A DNA stretch of 37,022 nucleotides, taken from contig CAKTWW010000018.1 in the NCBI GenBank assembly GCA_934630855.1, positions 1 to 37,022 on the forward strand. The letters are read 5' to 3'. The stretch comes from an uncultured Collinsella sp. (GTDB lineage: Bacteria; Actinomycetota; Coriobacteriia; Coriobacteriales; Coriobacteriaceae). Positions 15,885 to 25,109 of the stretch are shown here, piece by piece. A program made the position numbers and the translations under genes. The notes below the pieces were generated by a model that was not told the origin of the DNA, did not search any database, and saw only the letters and a list, made by a program, of their open reading frames with translations. Positions within the stretch are counted from its first letter, which is position 1, and the number at the start of each line of letters is the position of its first letter.

Positions 15885-15981
15885 ACTAAAGCCTCCTAAT
15901 ACAAGTACCGCGGCGTCGCCGCGCAGTCCGTGTTTATACGGCTGTCATACTTCTTTAAAAGGATACCCGCTGCATTGGAGG

Positions 15982-16003
15982 CAAACGTAAAGGGAACGTA
16001 AAG
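15982..16003 (-). promoter_or_regulatory. candidate Pho box upstream of pgeF-pstSCAB-phoU
   Basis: On the minus strand CTTTACGTT occurs twice with an exact 11-base period (16003-15995 and 15992-15984). Tandem seven-base repeats at 11-base spacing are the hallmark of PhoB/PhoP sites. The site lies about 100 bases before the pgeF ATG, where a promoter must exist because ftsZ ends in a terminator. A TATCCT (15965-15960) downstream is a possible but weak -10. Confidence 0.55.
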
Positions 16004-16035
16004 AGATTGGATGCTCTGGTTTACAAAGTCGAAAC

Positions 16036-16065
16036 AAAAAAGGGCGCATCCATGCGGACGCGCCC
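16036..16065 (-). terminator. rho-independent terminator after ftsZ
   Basis: On the minus strand GGGCGCGTCC pairs with GGATGCGCCC (one G-T pair) around GCAT, followed by a run of six T residues. It lies about 30 bases past the ftsZ stop and separates ftsZ from the pgeF-pst transcript. Confidence 0.88.
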
Positions 16066-16091
16066 CAGTGCAAAACAATGCGAAGATCGGC

Positions 16092-17246
16092 TTAGAAGCT
16101 ACCGCGCTTGAGGAAGTCGGGAAGCTCAAACTGGTCGTTGCCAAAGTTCGGAAGCTCAGTGCCACCGACATTACGGGTCGGAGCGGCCTGGGCAGGGCTG
16201 GCAGCCGGAGCGGTGCGCTGCGGCTCGGCGGAGACAGCAGCCTTACTCTGTGACTGCTGGGCAGCGAAGAGCTCGTCCTGACGGTTGACGTTGGAGTCGG
16301 AGAAGCCCGTGGCAATAACGGTAATGCGCACCTGATCGCCCAGGGACTCGTCGACAACGGTACCGAAGATGATATTGGCCTCGGGGTCGACGGCGTTGGC
16401 GACAACGTCGGCAGCGTCGCTGATCTCCTGGATGCCCAGGTCCTTGGAACCGGCGATCGAAAGCAGGACGCGCGTGGCACCATCGATAGAGCTCTCGAGC
16501 AGCGGGCTGGAAATAGCCTGCTGGGCGGCGTCGACGGCACGGGTGTCCCCAGAAGAGGTACCGATACCCATCATGGCGGTACCGGCCTGCTTCATGATGG
16601 TCTTAACATCGGCGAAGTCCAGGTTGATGATGCCCGGGACGGTGATGAGGTCGGTGATGCCCTGGGTGCCCTGGGAAAGGACGCCATCGGCAATCGCGAA
16701 GGCCTCGAGCATGGTAGTCTTCTTCTCGGCGATGTCGAGCAGCTTGTCGTTAGGAATAACGATCATGGTGTCGACGCAATCGGAGAGGGTCTTGATGCCC
16801 TCCTCGGCGCTCTTCTTGCGCTTGCGGCCCTCGAAGGTAAAGGGCTTAGTCACGACGGCGACGGTCAGCGCGCCGACCTCGTTCATCGCGATATCGGCAA
16901 CGATGGGAGCAGCGCCGGTACCGGTGCCGCCGCCCTCGCCGCAGGTGATGAACACCATGTCGGCGCCAGCGAGCGCCTCGGCGATGTCGTCGCGGGACTC
17001 ATCGGCAGCCTTGCGACCAACCTCGGGGTTGGCGCCGGCGCCCAGGCCGCGGGTAAGGTCGGTGCCGATGTGCACCTTGATATCGGCATCAGAGATCGCG
17101 AGTGCCTGAGCATCGGTGTTGATGGCAACAAACTCGACGCCGCGGATGCCCTCTTCGATCATTCGATTGACCGCGTTGGTACCGCCGCCGCCGACGCCGA
17201 CCACCTTAATGACGGCAAGGTAGTTGTTGATCTCTGTCTCGTGCAT
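16092..17246 (-). CDS. ftsZ: cell division GTPase FtsZ
   Basis: The 384-residue tubulin homologue has [14 protein letters not shown] (17-29), NTDAQAL (43-49), the tubulin signature GGGTGTG (105-111) and the T7-loop region [12 protein letters not shown] flexible Ala/Gln/Pro linker (about 325-365) leads to the conserved C-terminal peptide ELPDFLKRG, which binds SepF. It polymerises into the Z ring. ATG at 17246 has GGAGGA six bases upstream. The frame open to 17276 is unlikely to be used. About 200 bases separate it from ftsQ, it has its own terminator, and no ftsA lies nearby, so it is probably transcribed separately from the dcw genes. Confidence 0.97.
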   Translation of the reverse strand: MHETEINNYLAVIKVVGVGGGGTNAVNRMIEEGIRGVEFVAINTDAQALAISDADIKVHIGTDLTRGLGAGANPEVGRKAADESRDDIAEALAGADMVFITCGEGGGTGTGAAPIVADIAMNEVGALTVAVVTKPFTFEGRKRKKSAEEGIKTLSDCVDTMIVIPNDKLLDIAEKKTTMLEAFAIADGVLSQGTQGITDLITVPGIINLDFADVKTIMKQAGTAMMGIGTSSGDTRAVDAAQQAISSPLLESSIDGATRVLLSIAGSKDLGIQEISDAADVVANAVDPEANIIFGTVVDESLGDQVRITVIATGFSDSNVNRQDELFAAQQSQSKAAVSAEPQRTAPAASPAQAAPTRNVGGTELPNFGNDQFELPDFLKRGSF

Positions 17247-17302
17247 GTCGGTCCTCCGAACAAAGGTTATAGCCATAGCATGGGTTGACCCCTGCGCACA
17301 TT

Positions 17303-17316
17303 AACCTTCAGGTTGA
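17303..17316 (-). promoter_or_regulatory. motif shared with the mraZ upstream region
   Basis: The minus strand reads TCAACCTGAAGGTT, 57 bases before the ftsZ ATG. A copy differing by one base (TCAACTTGAAGGTT) lies upstream of mraZ at 31791-31804. Both are in non-coding DNA ahead of division genes and in the same orientation, so a common regulator is possible. The function is not established. Confidence 0.35.
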
Positions 17317-17445
17317 AAGTAAATGCAAAGGTAAACCGTATTATGTTTGCACATTATGAGCGTATCAGTCAAATAATTGACCGTGAAAACCAAACAAACC
17401 AGATAAACGGCGTGGTATGGCCCCTCAACAAAGCCGCAAGCGGCG

Positions 17446-18669
17446 CTATGCGGTCGGCGCGTTTCTAAACGTATAGTTACCCGGCGACCGAACGTTGATG
17501 TAGGTTACGCCCTCTACCTGCGAAAGAAGTTTGGTCACGACGCGTTCTTTCTTGGCGATATCGTCAGAATCGCCCAGCGAGACCTCGACACCGTTATCGA
17601 GATTCGCCGAGATCGCCTCGACCGAAGGTATGGAAATATCCTTGATCTGCGACAGGAATTCGCCGGAGAAGCCGCGCACATAGTCCAGGCCCGCCTTAAC
17701 GGCCTTGGAAGAAACCGACTGTCCCGAAACCGGCTCGACATCGGCCGAGACGTCGGTGAGCAGCACGGCCCCGTAGTGCTTGGCCAGCGCCAGCGCGGCG
17801 TCGATGCCGCTCAGCGTATTGGCGCCCTCTCCCGAAGTAACGACATTGCCCTGGTCGTCAACCTCCACCGAGGTCGAAAGCGGCGCGATCCAGGTGTCAT
17901 CGTCCCCGATGGCCCAGGCAAGATCGTCGGAGCTTATATAGGCAATCGCGGTGACCTTGCGCTCCGTCGGTGTAATGACCAGCGTGTGGGGAAACTGTCG
18001 CTGGACGTCCACGCCCGAGACCCACGGGTTTTGCTTAAGGTCCTCGGTGATCTGGTCGGGATTCACGTTAAAGAGCGACGTGTTCTCGGGCAAGTTGATG
18101 AGCTGTATGGCATCGTGCTTGGTCACATGCTCACTGCCCTCGATCTGGATGTCGGTAGCAGCGAACAGGCCGGAGTTAATCACAACAATGGCGACGACCG
18201 CGAGCACAGCCAACGCGGCCAGAATACCGCCCACAATCTTGCCCTTGCCCTTAACAGCTGTAGCGGCGCCTGCAGCTTGAGTCGCCGCGGAGCCGAGCGA
18301 GGCCAGCGGTTTAAATGCCTTTTTCGCCGAAACAGGCTTGGCAGAGCCGGGGACCGAGGTGAGCGAACGTGGCTTCGCGGTGCCGATGGCGCGGCCCGGA
18401 CGCGCGGCCTTACTACCCATAGCGGGCTTAGGAGACGCCATGGGCCGAGGTGCGGGGCGCGGCGTCTTGCCGGCGACGGGACGAGAGTTCAGCTGAGGCT
18501 TGGCACTCGGTCGTTTGACAGGACGCATCGCGCCCGCAGGCTTGGATGGCATAGAGGGCTTACGTTGAGGCTGGGCAGGTGCGCCGGAACGCCCTCCGGC
18601 GCGGCGGAAGGTTGGTTTCGATGCTCTAGAAGCCGAGGAATTTAACTTCCGGTCTGAGCTCGATGCCAT
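17446..18669 (-). CDS. ftsQ: cell division protein FtsQ/DivIB with long basic N-terminal tail
   Basis: The 407-residue bitopic protein has an unusually long cytoplasmic N-terminus (1-143) rich in Lys, Arg, Pro, Ala and Ser. One membrane span follows (about 145-167), then a POTRA domain starting at FAATDIQIEGSEHV (169-182) and a beta domain to about residue 390. FtsQ links FtsL/FtsB-type proteins to the septal synthase FtsWI. The ATG at 18669 lies inside murB, giving a 44-base overlap. It is supported by GAGGGAGG three bases upstream, and there is no later in-frame ATG before the tail ends at Met40. It is the last gene before the ftsZ promoter region. Confidence 0.9.
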   Translation of the reverse strand: MASSSDRKLNSSASRASKPTFRRAGGRSGAPAQPQRKPSMPSKPAGAMRPVKRPSAKPQLNSRPVAGKTPRPAPRPMASPKPAMGSKAARPGRAIGTAKPRSLTSVPGSAKPVSAKKAFKPLASLGSAATQAAGAATAVKGKGKIVGGILAALAVLAVVAIVVINSGLFAATDIQIEGSEHVTKHDAIQLINLPENTSLFNVNPDQITEDLKQNPWVSGVDVQRQFPHTLVITPTERKVTAIAYISSDDLAWAIGDDDTWIAPLSTSVEVDDQGNVVTSGEGANTLSGIDAALALAKHYGAVLLTDVSADVEPVSGQSVSSKAVKAGLDYVRGFSGEFLSQIKDISIPSVEAISANLDNGVEVSLGDSDDIAKKERVVTKLLSQVEGVTYINVRSPGNYTFRNAPTA

Positions 18670-19537
18670 ACGCCTCCCTCACCTTTCCGTGCACATGCCT
18701 CATAACCGCGGCCACGTCATCGGCCGAGGCGGTTCCGTTATTAACGATAAAATTAGCGTGTACGGGCGAAACTTCCGCACCGCCAACCGAAAAACCCTTT
18801 AATCCACAATCCTCAATCAGCTTGCCGACACTCGCATCGGGCGGATTGCGAAAGACCGATCCGCAGGATGCGCGACCCATAGGCTGCGTGCGCTTGCGGC
18901 GTGTCAGATACCGCTCCATACGCTCGCGAATGTCGGCTTTGGGCGCGGGTTTGAGCTTAAGCACGCATTCGAGAATGATCTCGTTGCGCGGCAAGCTGCA
19001 CTCGCGGTAGCCCCAGCCAATCTCTGATCCCGCATAGTGCTTAATGCCAGATGCCGGGTCAAACGTGACCACATCCTCGATAAGCGAACCGATCCACTCG
19101 GTCCGCGTACCGGCGTTCATGGAAACGGCACCGCCGACCGAACCGGGAATACCGACCGCGAACTCAAGGCCCGAAAGCCCACGCGACAGGGCATCGTTGA
19201 CTAAGCGCGCGAACATCACGCCCGCGCCGACGGTCAGCGTGCAGCCGTCCTCGGCAACAACCGTGCGCTGAAACTCACGTCCCAGCGAAATGACGGCGCC
19301 TCGGTAGCCGGCATCGGCAACCAACAGGTTGGACCCCTTGCCGATAATCACCCACGGCACCTGTTCGCGATCGAGCACTGCCACGGCGCGACGCAGGGCA
19401 TGATAGCTGTGGCACGTAACGAAGAGGTCGGCCTTGCCGCCAATGCGATAACTCGTATGACGCGCAAGGCGCTCATCCTCGACGACATCCGTGTCAATCA
19501 TGCCCGAAAGCGCCATGACGGCGTTAAACAGACCCAT
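18626..19537 (-). CDS. murB: UDP-N-acetylenolpyruvoylglucosamine reductase MurB
   Basis: This 303-residue flavoenzyme reduces UDP-GlcNAc-enolpyruvate to UDP-MurNAc. It shows the FAD-binding HTSYRIGGKADL and IGKGSNLLV motifs, GIPGSVGGAVSMNAG (129-143), the catalytic serine S227 in SCGSVFRNP, and a C-terminal glutamate in RPEVKFLG. The GSVFRNP form and short length place it with type II (Gram-positive) enzymes. ATG at 19537 lies five bases after the murC stop. The ribosome site is weak, suggesting coupling. Its 3' end overlaps ftsQ. Having murB inside the dcw cluster is common in Gram-positives. Confidence 0.95.
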   Translation of the reverse strand: MGLFNAVMALSGMIDTDVVEDERLARHTSYRIGGKADLFVTCHSYHALRRAVAVLDREQVPWVIIGKGSNLLVADAGYRGAVISLGREFQRTVVAEDGCTLTVGAGVMFARLVNDALSRGLSGLEFAVGIPGSVGGAVSMNAGTRTEWIGSLIEDVVTFDPASGIKHYAGSEIGWGYRECSLPRNEIILECVLKLKPAPKADIRERMERYLTRRKRTQPMGRASCGSVFRNPPDASVGKLIEDCGLKGFSVGGAEVSPVHANFIVNNGTASADDVAAVMRHVHGKVREAYGIELRPEVKFLGF

Positions 19538-19542
19538 TGGGC

Positions 19543-20961
19543 TTAAGCGTCTTTCTTGGCAGTCAGATACTCGATGAACTCGGGGCCGACGGTCGTCACG
19601 TCGCCGGCACCCATGGTAAGCAGCAGGTCGCCCTCGCCCACCAGCTTCTCAAGCTCCTGGTTGAGCTCAAGACGGCTGGAGCAGTACACGACCTCCTTGC
19701 CGGGATGCTTGGCACGCACGGTGTCGGCGAGCATCTTTGAGGTAACGCCCGGAATCGGCATCTCGCCGGCCGAGAATACGTCAATCAGCAGCAGCTTATC
19801 GGCATTGGCGAAGGCATCGGCAAAGTCGTCGCACAGGGCCTGCAGGCGCGAATAGCGGTGCGGCTGGAACACGACGTCGACATGCTTGTAGCCCAGCGAC
19901 GAGGCGGCAGCGAGCGTCGCCTTGATCTCGGTGGGATGATGACCGTAGTCGTCAACCACAGTGATACCGTCGATATCCCCGACGTGGGTAAAGCGGCGGC
20001 GAACGCCCTCAAAGCTCGAGAGCGCCTTGGCGGCGGCATCGATATCGAGACCCAGGACATGGGCGACGGTCAGGACGGCCGTGGCGTTGAGCATGTTATG
20101 ACGGCCGGGGTTGCTCTTAATCTCGACAGCATGCTCGGTACCGTCCTCGAAGCGAACGATAAAGTCGCTCTGGATGCCCTTGACATCCGGATGCACGCAG
20201 ACGATGTCGTTGGTCTCGGCAAATCCATAGGAAAGCACGCGGCGACCCGTCGACTTAGCGAGCTCGACCAGGTGCGGATCCTCGCCGCAGACGATAACGG
20301 TGCCGCTCTCACCCACCAAGCTCATGAACTTAGCGAAGGTGGCCTCAATCTCCTCGATGCCCGAGTAGTGATCGAGATGGTCTGCCTCGACATTGGTCAC
20401 GATGACCACGTTGGGGTTCAGGAACAAAAACGAGCTGTCGGACTCGTCGGCCTCGGCGACAAAATAATCGCCCGAGCCGTTTTTACCGTTGGTGTCATAG
20501 CCCTCGACGATGCCGCCGATCAAGAAGCTGGGATCAAGACCCATGCGGTCGAGCATGGTGGCGCACATCGAAGACGTCGTGGTCTTGCCGTGCGTGCCGG
20601 CAACGGCGACGGTGGTGTAGCCGTGGCCCAGGGCCGAGAGCATCTTGGCGCGCGGCCACACGGGAATACCCAGCTCGCGGGCGCGCACGAGCTCGGGGTT
20701 AGACTCGGGAATAGCGGTGGAGACCACGACTACGTCGGGCTTGACCTCGTCGATCGTGGCGGCCTCGTGACCCACATGCACCTTCACGCCGGCGCGGGTA
20801 AGCTGGCGGATATAGCGCGACGTCTTAAGGTCGGAGCCGGTAACGGCATAGCCGCGCTCGTGCAGGACGAGGGCGATGCCGCTCATGCCGGCGCCACCGA
20901 TACCGATAAAATGGGCGCTCTTAAACTCGGGCGCGGAGGTTGCAGTCTGGGAATCAGCCAT
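19543..20961 (-). CDS. murC: UDP-N-acetylmuramate-L-alanine ligase MurC
   Basis: The 472-residue Mur ligase has the Rossmann motif FIGIGGAGMSGIA (18-30), the ATP loop GTHGKTTTS (122-130), EADESDSSF, and DDYGHHPTEI in the C-terminal domain. It adds L-Ala to UDP-MurNAc in the cytoplasm. ATG at 20961 is chosen because AAGGAG lies upstream. The longer frame begins at a GTG (20988) with no ribosome site. About 100 bases separate it from murG, with no clear terminator. It precedes murB directly. Confidence 0.96.
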   Translation of the reverse strand: MADSQTATSAPEFKSAHFIGIGGAGMSGIALVLHERGYAVTGSDLKTSRYIRQLTRAGVKVHVGHEAATIDEVKPDVVVVSTAIPESNPELVRARELGIPVWPRAKMLSALGHGYTTVAVAGTHGKTTTSSMCATMLDRMGLDPSFLIGGIVEGYDTNGKNGSGDYFVAEADESDSSFLFLNPNVVIVTNVEADHLDHYSGIEEIEATFAKFMSLVGESGTVIVCGEDPHLVELAKSTGRRVLSYGFAETNDIVCVHPDVKGIQSDFIVRFEDGTEHAVEIKSNPGRHNMLNATAVLTVAHVLGLDIDAAAKALSSFEGVRRRFTHVGDIDGITVVDDYGHHPTEIKATLAAASSLGYKHVDVVFQPHRYSRLQALCDDFADAFANADKLLLIDVFSAGEMPIPGVTSKMLADTVRAKHPGKEVVYCSSRLELNQELEKLVGEGDLLLTMGAGDVTTVGPEFIEYLTAKKDA

Positions 20962-21058
20962 GTGCTCGTGTACTCCTTGCGTAAACACTGCCTGTAACCC
21001 GTTAACTGTACCGCACCTACCGCGTCCGCGCGAGGGCGACCGGCGATATCCCGTCTAA

Positions 21059-22174
21059 CTAACGCAAACCCTCTACCGCATCGGCCAAAAGTGCGGCGGC
21101 GCGGTCCTGTGCCAAGCCGCGCGCCGCCTGTCGCATGGCATCGCGCGCCGTGGCGTCATCCACCAGATGCAACAGTTCCTCGGCAAAGGCGGGGGCATCG
21201 ATATCGGCATCGGCGCAAAGCACACCGGCACCGGCATCGACCAGGTAGCGGGCATTGGTGGTCTGGTGGTCGGCTGTGGCGTGCGGATACGGCACGAGTA
21301 CCGAGGGCACGGCAAGCGCGGCGATCTCGGCCACACTCGAGGCACCGGAGCGCGAGAGCACCAAGTCGGCCGCAGCCAGCATATCGCCCATGTTGTCGAT
21401 GTAGGGCTGGACGCGGTAGCGCTTCGCCTCCTCGGGCGTCAGCGCCAGGGCGCACTCGGTCTCCTCAAAGCCGTCGGCACCCGTCGAATGCAAAACGTAG
21501 AGGTTCTCGCGGCCTAGCAGCTCGTCCTTAAGCGAGGCCACGCGCTCGTTGAGATGCTGGGCACCGAGCGAGCCGCCAAAGACGAGCAGCAGCACGGCGT
21601 CCTCAGGCACGCCAAGCGCCTCGCGGCCGCGGACACGATCGCCCTCAATGACCGAGCGACGCACCGGATTGCCCGTCATGAGTACATGGTCGGAGTCGCC
21701 CTCGCGCTCAAAGACGGAGCGCGCAGCCGGCACCGAGATGCACACGCGGGCGGCATGCGAGTTCATCATCTTATTGGCCAGGCCCGGAACAGAATTCTGC
21801 TCATGCAGCAGATACGGCACGCCTGCATCCTTGCACCAACCCAGCAGCGGGACCTCGACATAGGCTCCAAAGCCGATGGCGGCATCGGGCTTGCCGACCT
21901 TGGAAAAATGACTGGCAAGCGCACGTTTCGCCTTGTTGACGCGCCACAGTGAAGTCAGTGCAGTCCAGGGACGAGAGCGATCGAAGCCCGTGACCGTGAT
22001 AGGCACAAAATCGAACCCGGCCTCGGGAACAAGACGACCCTCGAGCTTGCGCGACTGCCCCACAAACACAACGTGGTGCCCGCGGTCGCGCAGCTCCTCG
22101 GCCAGGGCGAGCGCGGGGTTGATATGTCCTGCCGTGCCGCCGGCTGCGATAACAACGGTCATCTTATCGGTCAT
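21059..22174 (-). CDS. murG: lipid II synthase MurG (GT28 glycosyltransferase)
   Basis: This 371-residue glycosyltransferase adds GlcNAc to lipid I on the inner face of the membrane. It shows the N-terminal glycine loop AGGTAGHINPALALAEEL, VGFGAYVEVPLL, HEQNSVPGLAN, LLVFGGSLGAQHLN, and the UDP-GlcNAc-binding RSGASSVAEIAALAVPSVLVPYP segment with DHQTTNA. ATG at 22174 has AAGGGA six bases upstream and overlaps the ftsW C-terminus by 11 bases, so translation is probably coupled. Confidence 0.96.
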   Translation of the reverse strand: MTDKMTVVIAAGGTAGHINPALALAEELRDRGHHVVFVGQSRKLEGRLVPEAGFDFVPITVTGFDRSRPWTALTSLWRVNKAKRALASHFSKVGKPDAAIGFGAYVEVPLLGWCKDAGVPYLLHEQNSVPGLANKMMNSHAARVCISVPAARSVFEREGDSDHVLMTGNPVRRSVIEGDRVRGREALGVPEDAVLLLVFGGSLGAQHLNERVASLKDELLGRENLYVLHSTGADGFEETECALALTPEEAKRYRVQPYIDNMGDMLAAADLVLSRSGASSVAEIAALAVPSVLVPYPHATADHQTTNARYLVDAGAGVLCADADIDAPAFAEELLHLVDDATARDAMRQAARGLAQDRAAALLADAVEGLR

Positions 22175-23684
22175 GGTAATCCCTTCGTACGCGCGGTCCC
22201 TGGTCGTCGGTGCGCAGGCGCGCCGACGGGTCCGAATTCAAATCGATTCGATTATATCCGCCGCCCGCGCCGCGAGACGTCGGACGAGACGGGCGGCCTT
22301 GCGGCGCCGTTCGCGGACGTGGGCGTGCCGCCGGCTCGGACGCAGAGCCGTCCAGAACGGTAAAACCGTTGCGCGAGGGGCGATCGCCGCGCACATGGGG
22401 CACGCCGGCGGTGCTCTCGTCCATGACGGCAAAGCTCTCGCGGCGACGATCGTACTCGTCGCGACGGGCGCTCTCGTACGAGACACGCAAGATTAGTCCG
22501 GCAAGCATGAGCGACACAATAATCGACGAGCCGCCGTAGCTAATAAACGGCAGCGGTTTGCCCGTCATGGGAAACACGTTGAGGATGCCCAGTGCGTTGA
22601 TCAAAAACTGCACCGCGAGAATGACCGCGGAGCCGGATGCCATAAGCGCTCCGCGACGGTCGGTTGCCTGCTCGGCAATGCGAAACGCCGAGTAGATCAG
22701 CATCGCAAACACCAAAAAGAACAGCACGGTCCCGACAAAACCGACCTCCTCGCCAATAATGGCCAGGATATAGTCATTATGCGCCTCGGGCAGATACGAA
22801 TACTTCATGGTTGAGTTGCCGATGCCACGACCAAACAAGCCACCCGAGGAAAAAGCCATGATGGCAAGCGTGGCCTGGTAGCCATCTCCGTACTCGTCGG
22901 CCCAAGGGTTCAGGGCAACCTGAACACGCACCATGCGGTACGGCTTTGCAATAAGAGCAATAATAATAACGAGAACGCCAAAAATAGCGGCACCAATGAT
23001 GTACCTCGTATCAATGCCAGCAAATAATGCCATGCATGCGATCGTCAACAAGATGATCAAAACAGTGCCAAAGTCGGGCTGAATAAAGATCAAAAAGAGC
23101 GAGGGGCCTAGGCACCCGACCATCTTGATGGCAAACTCATTGATATTGCCCCCTGGCGAAAAAAAGCGATCGAGCATAATGGCGGAATATGCGATAGCAA
23201 ACGGCTTCAAGAACTCCGACGGCTGAAACTGAACGCCAGCGATATTCAACCAGCGCGTCGCGCCACGACTGCCGCTGCCGAAAAGGAACACGAGCAGGAG
23301 CAGACCGATCATGACGAAGAGGGCGACTCCGAGCGCGTTCTCCTTAAAGAAGCTATCGGGTGCAAGGCGTGCAATAAACTCAAGGGCAGCCAAGCCCACT
23401 ACCGTAAACCCAAGCTGTCGAAACAAAAAATAGGTCGCAGAACCGTTCTCGTGCAGCGCCTCGACCGAGGACGCCGAGTACACCATCAAAAGGCCAAAAC
23501 ATACCATGGAAAAAAGGCATGCCATGAATATCAGACGGGGGCGCATGATGCGGGCGGGAACGCCGGCAATATAGCGTTCGCTAAGCGTCTGCCCGCCGCG
23601 ACCAGAACGAGGCGTACTACGCTGCGAGGAAGCACGGTCCGAGTCGGGCCTCCTCATACCTTGTCGGGGGCTCTCCTCTCTCAC
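22164..23684 (-). CDS. ftsW: septal peptidoglycan glycosyltransferase FtsW (SEDS)
   Basis: The 506-residue SEDS polymerase has ten membrane segments between about residues 50 and 400, with signatures SRGATRWLNIAGVQFQPSEF, PDFGTVLI, and GKPLPFISYGGSSI. It polymerises lipid II together with FtsI. It is longer than typical (about 370-430) because of a 47-residue basic N-terminus and a roughly 105-residue Arg/Pro/Ser/Asp-rich C-terminal tail, both cytoplasmic and probably disordered. The start is GTG at 23684, nine bases past the murD stop with GGGG in between. An ATG at residue 10 is an alternative. Confidence 0.94.
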   Translation of the reverse strand: MREESPRQGMRRPDSDRASSQRSTPRSGRGGQTLSERYIAGVPARIMRPRLIFMACLFSMVCFGLLMVYSASSVEALHENGSATYFLFRQLGFTVVGLAALEFIARLAPDSFFKENALGVALFVMIGLLLLVFLFGSGSRGATRWLNIAGVQFQPSEFLKPFAIAYSAIMLDRFFSPGGNINEFAIKMVGCLGPSLFLIFIQPDFGTVLIILLTIACMALFAGIDTRYIIGAAIFGVLVIIIALIAKPYRMVRVQVALNPWADEYGDGYQATLAIMAFSSGGLFGRGIGNSTMKYSYLPEAHNDYILAIIGEEVGFVGTVLFFLVFAMLIYSAFRIAEQATDRRGALMASGSAVILAVQFLINALGILNVFPMTGKPLPFISYGGSSIIVSLMLAGLILRVSYESARRDEYDRRRESFAVMDESTAGVPHVRGDRPSRNGFTVLDGSASEPAARPRPRTAPQGRPSRPTSRGAGGGYNRIDLNSDPSARLRTDDQGPRVRRDYHDR

Positions 23685-23693
23685 CGGCAGCCC

Positions 23694-25100
23694 CTATTCC
23701 ATTTGCGATTTTGCTGCGGCGGCAAGCTGGGCCACATAGTCCTTAAACACGCGGCCGCGCTCCTCATAGCCCGAGAACTCATCGAACGAAGAGCAGGCGG
23801 GTGAAAGCAGGATCACGTCGCCACGACTCGACAGCGAACGGGCAACGTCCACGGCGTCGCGCAGGTCGTCTGCCTGGGCGATATCGACATCGCCATCGAC
23901 ATCGGCCTCATCCATAGCGGCCGTAAAGCGCTCGCGCGCATCGCCAAAGCAGACGACCGAACGCACGTTATCCATAACGACGCGGGCAAAGTCCGCGAGC
24001 GGCGTGCCCTTGTCGTGGCCGCCGAGCAGCAAGATCACATCGTCGTCGGGAAACGCCGTCAGGGCCTTTTCGACCGCATCGGTGTTCGTAGCCTTGGAAT
24101 CGTTGACGTAGCGCACGCCATCGATCTCGCCGCAGGGCTCCACGCGGTGCTCGAGCGGCTGGAAGGAGGCAAGGCCACGGCAGATGCCTTCGGCATCGGC
24201 GCCGACCGCCAGGGCCGCCGTGGCGGCGCACAGGGCATTAATGACATTGTGATGGCCCGAGATCTTAAGCTCGGACGTAGCGATAAGCGGGATCTCGGCG
24301 CCCTTCAGGCGCACGACCATCTTGCCGTCGCGCACAAAGGCGGCGTCCTCACCCTCGGGCTCGTCAAAGGCGACCTTGCAGATGCGACGACCCGGCGTAT
24401 AGATATACTCATCGAACTCGTGGATGCCGGCGTCCTCGACGTCGATAACCACGAGGTCATCGTCGACCATATTCTCGAACAGCTTGATCTTGGCAAGCGC
24501 ATAGTTCTTATGGCTCTTATGCCAGCCCAGATGATCGGGCGTAATGTTGAGCAGCACCGCCACGCGGGGGTGAAGCTCGGTCGCCGTTGCGATCTGATAG
24601 CTCGAAAGCTCCGCCACAAACCACTCGTTGTGAGCGCGGCCATCGATCTCGTTCACCGGCGGCTCGCCGATGTTGCCCACGGCCACGCTGGCCTCACCGG
24701 CAGCCTTAAGCAGATAATCGGTCAGCGACGTGGTGGTCGTCTTGCCGTTGGTGCCCGTAATGGCAATCCAGTTATCCGGCGACAGGCGATAGGCAAACTC
24801 GGGCTCACCCATAATCTGGGAGGCATGCTCGCGGCCCGCTTTAAAGAACGCCGAAAACTCCGAGATACCCGGGCACGTCACGCACACGTCGTAGGCGCCC
24901 TCCACCTGCTCGGTGCCATAGACAAACGACGCACCCATGGCCTCGAGTGCACGCGTAGCATCGTTGGGCTCGGAGGTACCGCCGCCATACACGGTCGTAG
25001 CGCTCACGCGCTCGGGATGAGCCAACGCCCAACGGGCGACATCGAGGCCGGATTTACCCTGACCCAAAACAAGCAGGCTAAAGGAATCTGCAAGAGGCAT
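23694..25100 (-). CDS. murD: UDP-N-acetylmuramoylalanine-D-glutamate ligase MurD
   Basis: The 468-residue Mur ligase adds D-Glu to UDP-MurNAc-Ala. It has VLGQGKSGLDVA (11-22), the ATP loop GTNGKTTTTS (116-125), VAELSSYQI, ITPDHLGWH and the C-terminal-domain motifs HRVEP, NDSKATNTDA, GGHDKG and LLSPACSSFDEF, all diagnostic for MurD. ATG at 25100 lies nine bases after the mraY stop, with a poor ribosome site, consistent with coupled translation. Length is normal. Confidence 0.96.
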   Translation of the reverse strand: MPLADSFSLLVLGQGKSGLDVARWALAHPERVSATTVYGGGTSEPNDATRALEAMGASFVYGTEQVEGAYDVCVTCPGISEFSAFFKAGREHASQIMGEPEFAYRLSPDNWIAITGTNGKTTTTSLTDYLLKAAGEASVAVGNIGEPPVNEIDGRAHNEWFVAELSSYQIATATELHPRVAVLLNITPDHLGWHKSHKNYALAKIKLFENMVDDDLVVIDVEDAGIHEFDEYIYTPGRRICKVAFDEPEGEDAAFVRDGKMVVRLKGAEIPLIATSELKISGHHNVINALCAATAALAVGADAEGICRGLASFQPLEHRVEPCGEIDGVRYVNDSKATNTDAVEKALTAFPDDDVILLLGGHDKGTPLADFARVVMDNVRSVVCFGDARERFTAAMDEADVDGDVDIAQADDLRDAVDVARSLSSRGDVILLSPACSSFDEFSGYEERGRVFKDYVAQLAAAAKSQME

Positions 25101-25109
25101 GAAAGACCA

